In this document: one piece after another, positions 39,441 through 49,385 of the stretch
Layout: the number at the start of each line of letters is the position of its first letter
Numbering within the stretch: position 1 is the first letter of the stretch
NCBI RefSeq assembly: GCF_020184175.1
Contig: NC_065531.1
Location: forward strand, 67,550,604-67,614,603
Direction: 5' to 3'
Length of the DNA stretch: 64,000 bases
From: Aphis gossypii
Lineage: Eukaryota > Arthropoda > Insecta > Hemiptera > Aphididae
Notes under the pieces: generated by a model
Seen by the model: the letters and a program-made list of their open reading frames with translations, nothing else
Told to the model about the DNA's origin: nothing
Databases searched by the model: none
Program-made: the position numbers and the translations under genes

Positions 39441-39599
39441 GCCTGTTAAAGTAACAGAAGTTATAAATATTACACTCAAAATGTTTAAGAGTTTAATACA
39501 AAGTTTCTCTTAAGTTGTTCATGTACCGATTAAAAATTATCATACAATTTTTTTAATATGATTTAGTAAGATTGGAATTTTGGTATATTTTTACACCTA

Positions 39600-39990
39600 T
39601 GATAAAAAAAAAATAATTGAAAAATCAAATTAATTTTTTATGAGTGTGAAGTTCAAATTTGTTACGGCGTAGAATATTCACTGGTGATTCGTAAAATAAC
39701 TATTTATTCTCAAACAAGTTTTCATATTTCATTCTAATTCAAAAGCGAATGACTACATATATATACCTACTTCAAATAGTTCAAATTTTCATCACAACTA
39801 GGTCTATTTTACAAATTATAAATTATAATAGTACACATTAGATTTATTTCTATAACTGTCAAAAAATTATAATTTAATCAAGAAACTTGAAAATATAATA
39901 CAAGATCCCGCATAAGTTGTTTTTGTAATTACCTAAATGTCCTAAATAAAAATATTTTAAATATACATATAGGCGTACAATAATATTAAT
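39600..39990 (+). repeat. Dispersed repeat, partial degenerate copy
   Basis: Matches to the 49.4 kb element include 'TTTATGAGTGTGAAGTTCAAATTTGTTACG' near 39638 and 'AATATAATACAAGATCCCGCATAAGTTGTTTTTG' near 39892, in the same relative orientation as that element. Ends are not defined. Confidence 0.5.
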
Positions 39991-40310
39991 TATTATAACA
40001 GAATACTAGTAAATTCAAGGACTATACCAATCAGATGATCTTATTTTTACCGCGATTCTATTGTTTTAAACCCGACTACCTGAGTGCAGAGTTTGGTTAC
40101 CATGTTTATTATAATGTTATATTAATTGTTTATTTTCAATAAATACTGTCTCACTAATCGGCCGTATTATAGGTACTTACCAGTTACCTATATAGCTGTA
40201 CACTCGTACCTATATTATATTATTGTTCTTATGCGGTGCATGCACAGGAGTGTAAACTAAAATGACGACATACTTATAAGCTATAGTAGAAGATTTTACA
40301 AGGTCTGGAA

Positions 40311-41951
40311 ATGACGATCAGATTAAAATACTTATGTTTGAAAATATGTACACGATCTAAACTAGACACTAATTATTTAAATTTATCAAGAAACCTCGAT
40401 ATCTTGTTCCATGGCCATAACATAAAAGACACTGTTCATCGACGTAATTTCCAGACGTCACCTAGTCATTGGAAATCAGAACAATTTTGGACAGGACAAA
40501 AGGGTAATAATACAGGACAAACAAGAATACTTTGTTCAAAGTGCCAAAATGTCAATTTAGTGTTTTTTTTATTTTCTAATCGATATTTGGTATGTCAACG
40601 ATGTGGTTATATATTTAAAGTGATTTCTGCTGAAAAAAATAATTTTAAACCACCGCCACCGTTTCCTAAAGAAATTGTAATGAACCTTAATAAGTATATA
40701 ATTGGTCAAGATCTAGCTAAGAAAGTATTAGCTGTGGCAATTTACAATCATTGTAAACGTATTATTCATATTACAGCACCACAAAAGAATGATTTAATTG
40801 AACATTTATTAGATAATTCACATTCACAGCATTCAAAAAGTCGTTTTTCAAAAAAACATAATATATTATCTAGAATTTTAAAAATGAGAAATAAAAAAAA
40901 AAATCAAGAAGAAATTAAAATTGCTTCAACATTTGAAAATACACGAATAGAAAAGAGTAATATATTATTATTGGGGCCTACAGGATGTGGAAAAACGTTG
41001 CTGGCTCAAACAGTAGCTAAGCAATTAAAGGTTCCATTTGCAATTTGCGATTGTTCCCAATTAACACAATCCGGTTATACAGGAGAAAATATTGAAAGCA
41101 TAATTATAAAACTCTTACAAGCCGCTAATTATAATGCTAAAAAAGCTCAAACTGGAATTGTTTTCTTGGATGAAATTGATAAAATTAGTGCAGTGCCTGA
41201 TATTCATCAATTGAGGGATGTTGGAGGAACAGGAGTCCAACAAGGAATGTTAAAAATGTTAGAAGGTACTGTTATTAATGTACCAGGGAAAAATAGAAAT
41301 AAAACAGTACAAGTCGATACAACTAATATTTTGTTTGTTGCTTCTGGTGCATTTATTGGTCTTGATAGACTTATTAGTCAAAGAACAAACCAAATTACTT
41401 TAGGATTTGGAGCAGAAATTGATAGGAAGATGGTAAATAAAAAAGATGCTGCTAAATCCAATTTTGTTGCTTCAAAAGCTTCATACGCTGCAGATATTGA
41501 AAAAGAAAATGTTGAACGAGATAAGTTGTTGAAAAAAGTTGAACCAAGAGATTTAATTAAATTTGGAATGATACCAGAATTTGTAGGAAGATTTCCAATT
41601 TTGGTCCCATTCCATTCGTTAAATATAAGCTTGCTTGTAAGAATTCTTACTGAACCAAAAAATAGTTCAGTCAATCAATTCAAATTACTTCTTAACTTAG
41701 AAAAGGTTGAATTAACATTTACAGATGAAGCTCTTAGAGTGATTGCTTCACAAGCTTTAGAAAAAAAAACAGGTGCTAGAGGGTTACGAGCAATTTTGGA
41801 ATGCATTTTGTTGGATTCAATGTTTGAAATACCTAGATCTAATATAGTTGGTGTACATGTCAATGAAGATACAGTCATTAAAAAAAATAAACCTCATTAT
41901 ATAAGAGACCATCCGATAAATAAAGGAAACCGAAATGGATCCAAAAGCTAA
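40311..41951 (+). CDS. CLPX: Mitochondrial ClpX, AAA+ unfoldase subunit of ClpXP (intronless)
   Basis: The unfoldase partner of the ClpP protease in the mitochondrial matrix; 546 aa in one exon. Residues 1 to about 55 are basic and Ser/Asn-rich, consistent with a presequence. A four-cysteine zinc-binding domain follows (C75, C78, C95, C98), then the KYIIGQ segment (128-133), Walker A GPTGCGKT (222-229), a pore loop GYTGEN (255-260), Walker B IVFLDEID (283-290), the LGFG ClpP-docking loop (364-367), PEFVGR with the arginine finger (R427) and sensor-2 GARGLR (488-493). Compared with canonical ClpX, the P-loop Ser is Cys, GYVGED reads GYTGEN, and GGEGVQQ reads GGTGVQQ. Animal ClpX is about 600-640 aa; the C-terminal extension is shorter. 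All ATPase residues are present, so it looks functional. AATAAA lies at 41957-41962. Confidence 0.9.
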   Translation: MTIRLKYLCLKICTRSKLDTNYLNLSRNLDILFHGHNIKDTVHRRNFQTSPSHWKSEQFWTGQKGNNTGQTRILCSKCQNVNLVFFLFSNRYLVCQRCGYIFKVISAEKNNFKPPPPFPKEIVMNLNKYIIGQDLAKKVLAVAIYNHCKRIIHITAPQKNDLIEHLLDNSHSQHSKSRFSKKHNILSRILKMRNKKKNQEEIKIASTFENTRIEKSNILLLGPTGCGKTLLAQTVAKQLKVPFAICDCSQLTQSGYTGENIESIIIKLLQAANYNAKKAQTGIVFLDEIDKISAVPDIHQLRDVGGTGVQQGMLKMLEGTVINVPGKNRNKTVQVDTTNILFVASGAFIGLDRLISQRTNQITLGFGAEIDRKMVNKKDAAKSNFVASKASYAADIEKENVERDKLLKKVEPRDLIKFGMIPEFVGRFPILVPFHSLNISLLVRILTEPKNSSVNQFKLLLNLEKVELTFTDEALRVIASQALEKKTGARGLRAILECILLDSMFEIPRSNIVGVHVNEDTVIKKNKPHYIRDHPINKGNRNGSKS

Positions 41952-43625
41952 AATTGAATAAATATACACGGTTTTCAGAAAATTTTATATTATCAAAAAA
42001 TATCCATTTCTGTTTAATTTATTTTATTTATTGTCCTAAAAATTTAAAAAAAATAATTTATAAAATTTTAATTAATAGCGTTATTTATAATAAACTAAAA
42101 TATAATTCATTGCAATATTGACAATTACACGACACTTTACTCTTATACTAGTATACCATACAGTGGCGTAGTTATGGGGGGGATATGGGGATAGATCCCC
42201 CCCAGAGCCTTTTTTTTTAATGTTTAAATCATTGACTTATTGAGCCCCTCCACTTTATGTTTAACCAATAAATTGTATATCCCCCCCCCAGAACAAAATC
42301 ATAACTACGCCACTGATACCATATTGTAGTTATTGCAAATTATATGGTAAATAAAATTGGTAGGTTAAATATACACATTTATTTTACCTAATTAATGAAT
42401 ATAATTTACTTATTAGGTATTTATAATAATTTTTCTAATCATTAAAATTTTAATTTGATATGTGTTTTAATAAACAATATAAACGTATGAGTATGGTTAG
42501 TTTAATACCTAATATTTTAAAAAAAAGTCACACAAATTTACAATGTAACTTGGAAGTTATGGTCAAACAACTTTAAAATGCTTGATTTATCCAGTGATTT
42601 TACTCCGTGATTTATGTATGACATATTATGATGTTAATATAATATATAATATTTGTTAGTATTTAGTATACATAATACATTAGTTATTTTTCTACTTGGC
42701 TATGAAACTAATAACCTATTCAGTATTCTATTCTTTTTAAACGAATTTTATGATTTTTTATCAACATTCTTCTATTTGGTAGTCTTATGAAATTTAAATT
42801 CCATCTCCAAAAAAATACTGTTTAATGGCCTAATATCTACTTCTTATTCATAAAATTTTTTTATTTTTCAAAAACAAGTTTAGCAGAATACATTTATCTA
42901 TATAATGATTCGCTTTAAAACGCAAAGAATACCGATTAAAATTATCGATTAATTCTTTTACTATAGTTCACAGAACGAAAATGTAGTCATGTTGTTTGTT
43001 GTAAGACAAATGCAACAGAATAACAGATGCAGGACGACGTGTAGTGAACTATTTTTTTTATATAGTGACTAGTGAGTATATAGTGTCCTCTGGAGGTGAT
43101 CATCTCGTTATCATTTTATTATCACTATAGATTAAAAACAATAATATTGTTAATAATATTATCACGATGCTTATCTGTAAGTTTTGAGCAACGGCCGACG
43201 ATTCGGCGATAATGTTATATATTCTGATTTCTAACTTAACGATTAACTTTATGCTACGCTGCCATGAATGTAGCGGACATCGTCAGTACTCAGTAATAGT
43301 GGTGATTGACGAGTGTCGCCGGCGTTAAACTTTGTGTCATGTATCATTGGAAACGTCATCTGACTGTACTGTTCGTTTTTTTATGTCTCAAATTCGAATA
43401 GATTCAAAAAATTGTCAGCAAAATCATTAACCCAAATTAGATTTTTACTGAACCTTGTTGTTTGGCTTGTATTATACCATTAAGTATTTCTATGTATTAC
43501 ACAGTCACTGTATTTCAATAACCCAGGTATGATTGTTAACTACAAAATAAGTTTTTCTAATAGTCATGTAATGATATAATATATTAATATGTTCTTCACA
43601 ATTTTTTGTTTTTTTAGGATATGAT
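41952..43625. other. Interval between ClpX and MON1, with MON1 5' UTR
   Basis: Contents are the ClpX 3' end, the hAT-like MITE at 42161-42315, A/T-rich sequence, and a more complex segment at 42960-43520 that probably holds the MON1 promoter and 5' UTR exon. A donor AG-GTATGA at 43526-43527 and an acceptor TTTTTAG ending at 43617 define a likely 5' UTR intron. No other gene is visible. Confidence 0.5.
42161..42315. mobile_element. hAT-like MITE (155 bp) with perfect 8-bp target duplication
   Basis: The left end CAGTGGCGTAGTTATG and the right end CATAACTACGCCACTG are perfect inverted repeats that continue into G- and C-runs. Both flanks carry ATACCATA (42153-42160 and 42316-42323). The internal 110 bp is non-coding. 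The CAGTGGCG terminus and 8-bp duplication are standard for hAT. Confidence 0.93.
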
Positions 43626-45679
43626 ATGGAGGAAACTCAAGAAACTGACACTACCACATTGATTTCTGATATAAATGATATTGCTATACAGGATCCAGTA
43701 GTTAGTAAATCTGTTACTGAAAATGAGCCTGTACCCAGTAGTTCAGAACAGGGAAGTTCTTATGAGATTTTATTTGATCAACTCAAAGAAAAAAATAAAC
43801 ATATATTTGTTTTAAGTACAGCTGGTAAACCTATTTACACAAGGTAAATAAATTATTATTTTTATTAAGCAAGAATGGAACAAATGCAGTTTTTTGAGCA
43901 GCTTTGAGTGGTTCAGTGTATTAATAAAACACAGATTAAGAAAAATATAGATAAATTGTAAATATTTGGTTTTCTGTGAATTGCATTTGTACCACAAAAA
44001 TGAAATTTTCAATAATTTTACTAATTTACTTTTTACATATTGTGTAGGTTTGGAAATGAAAACCAAATGGCCTCCCTTTTTGGTTTAATGATAGCTTTAG
44101 TGTCAGTGACTCAAGATTCAAATGACACGTTACAATCGATTTGCTGCGGACAGACTCGAATAGTGTTTTTAAATAAAGATCCTCTTATACTGGTCGGTGT
44201 TTCCCAATCTTCTGAGCCTTATGACCAAATTAAAAAACAATTAACGTAATTTATATTACAATTCAAATAAATTTAAAATTAAATATGTAAAATATTAATT
44301 ATTCTGGTTAAACGTGTGCTTTGTTACTTTTGCTTACAGATATGTGTATAACAATATAATTAGTACTTTGACGTTAACCCAGTTAAAAAAAATATTCCAC
44401 AATAGAACTAATTTTGATTTGCGAAGATTAATGAGTGGATCTGAAAGATTAATAGATAAACTTATAACATTCACTGAGAATGATCCAGGATTTTTATTAG
44501 ATTCTATTAGTTGTCTACAAATGCCATCTAGTAGCAGAGATAAAATAACACAAACCATATTGACACAATGCAGTAAAATAAAAGTATAAAAATAGTTATA
44601 TTATTATTCCTTAAGTTATTTTATGTAATAAATAAAATGTTTCATATTTTTAGAATTTAGTATTTGGTTTATTGATTGCTCAAAAACATGTTATATCAAT
44701 TGTACGTATGAAAAAATACTCGCTGCACGTATCTGATATTCACTTGATATTAAACCTAATAAATTCAACAGAATCGTTTAAAACAGCAGAAAGTTGGACA
44801 CCTATTTGTTTACCTACATTCGATTCTAGGTATAGTATTCTTTAAATATGTTTCAAATATTTTTAGCCAAAATCTCATCATTGTAATTGTATTAATAATT
44901 TTTTCAGTGGTTACATGCACGCTCATATATCATACCTGGCAGAAGATTGTCAAGCGTGCTTAGTTTTGTTAACAATTGATCATAATCTTTTTTTCACACT
45001 TTCCGATGCCAAAAGAAAAATTACAGAAGTTAGTTTTATTTACTAGATTTTTTTAATATTTCCTCCCTTACTTCATTTCATAGTCATTTATTATAACTAT
45101 TAAACTGTACAAAAATTGAAATTTGAAAAAAATTGAATTAATAATACATATATTATTTTTTATAACAGAAAATGCGTTGCAATGATTGTCTCCATACAAT
45201 TAACGAGGCAATTATTCGCCAACCCATCAACTTAGCACGAGCAAATATTACAGGATTGCGGCATCTTTTGTACAAGAATAAAAACCGCTCACAACACTGG
45301 TGCCCTCCATTTACGTCTCCATATAATACTGATGAATTACAACAAAACCTCATGTCAGTATATTGTTCGTTAATCAGCCAAATTAATTTCCCTGGACGTA
45401 CATTAAAAGTGATTTTTCAACAATTAACAGCTGAAACTATGCTTGCTTGGGTATGCAAATTGTATTTAATGTACTTGTATTACTTAGGAAAATTATATTA
45501 GATGTTAGATGATAATGAGTTATTTTGCATTGTTACAGGCAACTGAAGATGTTGAACTGTATATGACTTTTGAACCACTAGTTTCTAAAGAATGTGCAAC
45601 AAATGCAGTTACTAAATTAACACAATGGATGAAAAAAGAAGAGGATTCATTGTTTATATTTAATATTCCTATGTTTTAA
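43626..45679 (+). CDS. MON1: Vacuolar fusion protein MON1
   Basis: With CCZ1 it forms the Rab7 guanine-nucleotide exchange complex that drives early-to-late endosome maturation. Seven exons give 459 aa: 43626-43843, 44048-44245, 44340-44583, 44654-44829, 44908-45028, 45169-45450 and 45539-45679; all phases agree. An acidic Ser/Thr-rich N-terminus precedes the first longin domain (HIFVLSTAGKPIYTRFGNE...LFGLMIALVSV). Further hallmarks are LRRLMSGSERLIDKLI, SLHVSDIHLILNLINS, SSGYMHAHISYL and YNTDELQQNLMSVYCSL. Vertebrate MON1A/B are about 550 aa, so the N-terminus is shorter. An upstream ATG at 43621 opens a 13-codon frame overlapping the chosen start. The chosen start is the first ATG in the protein frame after the acceptor. 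Confidence 0.9.
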
Positions 45680-46386
45680 TATCAGTCATTATATGCAATT
45701 GAATCCAGAATTTGTGATAATATTAATATATTAATAGGTATCTATCTTCAATTATTCTTGAGAATTTTAAATAATATTTATAAATTTTTAATATTTTAAG
45801 TTCCTCTATATTATCTTTATGTAAGTTGGAAAAATATGTTACATATTATATGAAATAAAAAAAAAAAATTTAATATTATGTTATTAAATATTTACAATTA
45901 GACTTTTTCAATTGTATTTGTAATTGTATCAACTCAAATTATTTCAAATGTGAAAATATTAATTGGAAATTAATTATTGTCACGTGTATAAAATATTGCT
46001 AAGCCGCTAAGGTAATGATTGTAAATGGTTATAAAATATTTAAATATCATAATTTTATTTTTTATTATTATTTTATTTATGTTATACTATTAGTATGTGT
46101 TAATGATACTATTTATACAAAACAAAAATTAAATAAATTGTTATTGTTTTTTATGTATCCGCTTTTTATTAATCCCTCCTTTTTTTTTGTATAACATTAT
46201 TGTTATCAATTATAAATAGTGTTATCACTTATTAGTTATTAGTATTTTACAAAATTTAATATGTTTTTTTCAAAGTATTCCCATAATTTATTATAAGTAA
46301 AACATGTGATTTATAAATTATAAAATAATCGAGAATATGAAATGTGAGTAACTATAATAATTATCTTTACCATAATAAATCGCATA
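45680..46386. other. Interval between MON1 and PYROXD1
   Basis: About 700 bp with the MON1 3' UTR (AATAAA-like hexamer near 45855) and the PYROXD1 promoter. A CACGTG E-box lies at about 45980-45985. The rest is A/T-rich and holds no gene. The genes are in tandem on the plus strand. Confidence 0.5.
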
Positions 46387-47748
46387 ATGAGTCAGAACCA
46401 ACAAATCGACTCAACTTATGTTGTGATTGGTGGAGGTATAGCTGGTGTAAGTTGTGTTGAAGCTTTGAAATTGTATACAACAGAGCCAGTGCTTTTAATT
46501 TCAGAATCGCCAATTGTTAAAGTTGTCACTGATATTAAGTTTTACACTAAAATTGCTGCAGGATTTAAAGTCGAAGATCGGAATCTTCAATGCATTGATA
46601 ATACAGAATACATAATAGATAAAGTAATTGCAATCAATTCAATAGAGCACATCATTTATACTGTAAATCATCAAGAAATCAAATATAAAAAATTGTGCCT
46701 ATGTACTGGCGCTACTCCAAAATTGTTGGATGACAAAGATTATGTTATTGGATTGCGTGATACACATTCCGTGGAGTATTTTCAATCAATTATAGGTTCT
46801 GCTAATAGAGTAATGATTGTTGGTAATGGGGGTATTGCAACAGATTTGGTGTATAAGTTAAATGGAATTGAAATTATATGGGTTATTAGGGATGAACACA
46901 TTAGTTCACATTTTTTGGATGCTGGAGCAGCAGAATTTTTTAGTAACTATCTTAACACTCAGCAATCAAGTGAAAAAGTAATAAAAAGATTTAGATATTG
47001 CGGAGAACGTTCCTCTGGAGCTGCACTAGGTCCTGACTGGCACTGTGGAGCAATGTTTGGAAACCATGACGGTAAAAATGTAATTATTGAGTATAAGACT
47101 GAAGTTAAAAATATTTCTAAAAGTGATTTAGTTAGGATAGAATTAACAAATGGTAAAGTGTATGAATGTGATTTTGTCATATCTGCCACTGGAGTAATGC
47201 CGAATAACAATTTTGACATAAGAGATGGTAGAAGTATTGACATTGCTAGTGATGGTGGTATTAAAGTAGATTGGAAAATGGAAACAAATCTGTCAGACAT
47301 TTTTGCAGCTGGTGATGTATGTACTACTGTAGATTGGAATTCTGAACATTGGTTTCAAATGAGACTATGGACACAAGCAAGACAAATGGGAATGTATGCT
47401 GCCAAATGCATGCATTATGTGCATATTAAAGAACCATTATTGCAAGATTTTTGTTTTGAGTTGTTTACACATGTAACATCATTTTTTGGATTCAAAGTTA
47501 TTTTATTAGGCTTATATAATGCACAAGGATTGGACAAGAAGGATTGTGAGCTATTGGTTCGAGTAACTAATGGTCAAGAATACGTTAAATTAGTATTACA
47601 AAATGGAAGAGTTGTTGGAGCAATACTTATTGGAGATACTGATCTCGAAGAAATGTGTGAAAATTTAATATTAAACCAAATTGATGTAACTAATTTAATG
47701 GATGACTTGTTAGATCCTAATATTGATATAGAAGATTATTTTGATTGA
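46387..47748 (+). CDS. PYROXD1: Pyridine nucleotide-disulfide oxidoreductase domain protein 1 (PYROXD1)
   Basis: A flavin-dependent nuclear/cytoplasmic oxidoreductase (class I, without the paired catalytic cysteines), in vertebrates tied to protection of the tRNA ligase complex and to muscle integrity. One exon encodes 453 aa. An N-terminal FAD-binding GGGIAG lies at 15-20, followed by KKLCLCTGATPKLL, an NAD(P)-binding segment MIVGNGGIATDLVYKL, the ALGPDWH motif, a second FAD motif FAAGDVCTT, and RLWTQARQMGMYAAKCM. The C-terminus LLDPNIDIEDYFD is identical in style to vertebrate PYROXD1. Human PYROXD1 is 500 aa; the gap is mostly a missing insert after the ALGPDWH region. The stop overlaps a poly(A) signal (TGAATAAA at 47746-47753), and the gene ends only 58 bp from the PRPF38A stop. 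Confidence 0.94.
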   Translation: MSQNQQIDSTYVVIGGGIAGVSCVEALKLYTTEPVLLISESPIVKVVTDIKFYTKIAAGFKVEDRNLQCIDNTEYIIDKVIAINSIEHIIYTVNHQEIKYKKLCLCTGATPKLLDDKDYVIGLRDTHSVEYFQSIIGSANRVMIVGNGGIATDLVYKLNGIEIIWVIRDEHISSHFLDAGAAEFFSNYLNTQQSSEKVIKRFRYCGERSSGAALGPDWHCGAMFGNHDGKNVIIEYKTEVKNISKSDLVRIELTNGKVYECDFVISATGVMPNNNFDIRDGRSIDIASDGGIKVDWKMETNLSDIFAAGDVCTTVDWNSEHWFQMRLWTQARQMGMYAAKCMHYVHIKEPLLQDFCFELFTHVTSFFGFKVILLGLYNAQGLDKKDCELLVRVTNGQEYVKLVLQNGRVVGAILIGDTDLEEMCENLILNQIDVTNLMDDLLDPNIDIEDYFD

Positions 47749-47806
47749 ATAAAAATTATTTATTTGTTGAAAAAAAATATACATGTATACAAATGAAAAT
47801 GTTGTT

Positions 47807-48619
47807 TTACTTTCTATAAGGTGATCTAGATCTATGTCTTTTTGATCGTTCTCGATCATGGCTTCTACTCCTTCTATGACGGTCTCTATCTCTTCTATCG
47901 CTTCTATCACGATCTCTTCGATCTCTATCTCTATTCCTCTTTTCACGCTCTCTGTCTCTTCTTTTTTCTTTTGCTGGAGAATGTTTACTCCTATGTTCCT
48001 TTTCTCTTCTTTTTTCTGTAGGTTCTTCTTCATCTGATGATTCAACACCTTCTTCTATGTCCTCTTCAAGTATGGACACTTTAGGTTCTAATTCATTGTT
48101 TTCTTCCAACACATGTCTGCTTTGTATACGTGGTAATATAACATCACAGACACGTTCATCTCGTAACAGAGAGTCAATAAATTCATCAACATGTATAAGC
48201 TCAAATTGGCCATCTCGATTTTGTCTTCTCAGCTTACGACTGTCAGCCAACAACGGTTCCAAATATTTATAACAATCTACTGACGACCCTGTTAAGCGCA
48301 TATAAAACGCACCCAGCGCCCGCACATACTTGAATTCTTCATTTTTAATGAACTCTACAATGATGTCTTTTTCAGGTTGAATTTGCAACATCTTTAATGT
48401 TAAACACAAGAAAGGTGTAGGTTTAATATTACCGCCAAATACTCCTCCAATAAATCGCATTGACATGGCTTTGTCCACCAGCAATTCTGCAGACAGAGCG
48501 AAGCATTCTTCTTTCCAGAATTTGTTGTCGTAAATACGAGACCGGATGATCTTTTCGATCAAATACTGAGGATTTGTACCGTGAATAGTTTTTGCATCTT
48601 TCACCGTTCGATTGGCCAT
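47807..48619 (-). CDS. PRPF38A: Pre-mRNA-splicing factor 38A
   Basis: A component of the spliceosomal B complex needed for activation. One exon encodes 270 aa. The PRP38 domain fills residues 1 to about 180: MANRTVKDAKTIHGTNPQYL, then FIGGVFGGNIKPTPFLCLTLKML, then FIKNEEFKYVRALGAFYMRLTG. An acidic linker (EEDIEEGVESSDEEE) and an Arg/Asp/Ser-rich tail (REREKRNRDRDRRDRDRSDR and onward) follow, ending RSRSPYRK. Human PRPF38A is 312 aa; the RS-like tail is shorter here. The tail's codons make the DNA locally repetitive (TCTCGATCT-like words). A minus-strand poly(A) signal at 47764-47759 lies inside the expected PYROXD1 3' UTR. Confidence 0.95.
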   Translation of the reverse strand: MANRTVKDAKTIHGTNPQYLIEKIIRSRIYDNKFWKEECFALSAELLVDKAMSMRFIGGVFGGNIKPTPFLCLTLKMLQIQPEKDIIVEFIKNEEFKYVRALGAFYMRLTGSSVDCYKYLEPLLADSRKLRRQNRDGQFELIHVDEFIDSLLRDERVCDVILPRIQSRHVLEENNELEPKVSILEEDIEEGVESSDEEEPTEKRREKEHRSKHSPAKEKRRDREREKRNRDRDRRDRDRSDRRDRDRHRRSRSHDRERSKRHRSRSPYRK

Positions 48620-49385
48620 CTTTTTGTAGTGTACTTACTATTAACAATAATAATTGACAAGTAATATGTCAATAATAAAAATTTAAAAAAAACATTAACT
48701 TAGGAGGTATCTAAATAGTCAATACTGTACATACAATAGTGACTATACACTATAATAGTAAATACTAAATACTCAGTAAATAGGGAATACAACTGAATAG
48801 TGAGTACCGGCCGTAGTTAAAAGATTAAATTAACAACCAAATACCAACCGGACGATAAACAGTAGAATTAACAATACGACATTACGACAAGGCGACACTT
48901 CGACCATGGGATATATAATTGTGATACAACGATACAAAATAACGATAAGACAAAATTACAAACTGATCCAATACAGTATAGCCATGGTTCACACTTCACA
49001 GTTTATAACTAGTACTTTTCTATGGTATATAACACTTCCGCTCGGCGCTCTGCTTTTTGCAGAATCGAGTTCTTTTTTTTACCCGTTGTAGTCATTGTAC
49101 CATACATAAATATTCAATAATATTTTATGTTATTACAACTACACCTACACAGTACAAGCAAAACATAGAATTTACAATAGCTTGCGAGTGGTTTCTAGTG
49201 GAAAATTAAATTTACTTGATATTTTTAGGGGTGAAAAGTAAACAATTTTCAGTATTTTTTTTTTTTCAAAAAAATTGAAAATAACTCGCCGGTTAAAAAT
49301 TCCAGAACATTTAAAATATGATCACACTTAATATGTAATATAAGTTTAGAATAAGCATGTTAAAGATACATAAACATTTATTTTA
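48620..49385. other. Upstream region of PRPF38A
   Basis: The first 250 bp above the PRPF38A start should hold its promoter. The rest up to the 49.4 kb repeat has no gene. Open frames such as 48906-49091 have no protein-like pattern. Confidence 0.45.

Larger units (their letters stand above)
38301..40310. other. Divergent upstream region of Homer (-) and ClpX (+)
   Basis: The first 400 bp above Homer (38301-38700) are richer in CG words (GTCGACTGGAG, GACCCGGACTGGGTCGAC, CGCGTGCGCATC) and probably hold its promoter. A diverged arm of the 8.8 kb inverted-repeat element lies at 38850-39000, a GC-rich block at 39240-39440, and a copy of the dispersed tandem-unit repeat at about 39600-39990. The ClpX promoter is presumably within the last 300 bp. 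No gene is visible. Confidence 0.5.

Noticed and set aside
41378..41878. Antisense frames of 98 and 67 codons over ClpX
   Set aside because: Shadows of the ClpX coding strand without independent features.
40311..41951. Bacterial (endosymbiont) origin for the intronless ClpX
   Set aside because: A/T-rich codon use like its neighbours, an N-terminal presequence-like region and animal mitochondrial ClpX sequence features point to a nuclear host gene.
43812..44066. Minus-strand frame over the first MON1 intron
   Set aside because: Overlaps well-phased MON1 exons and has no family pattern.
46959..47300. 113-codon antisense frame in PYROXD1
   Set aside because: Shadow of a strongly supported coding region.
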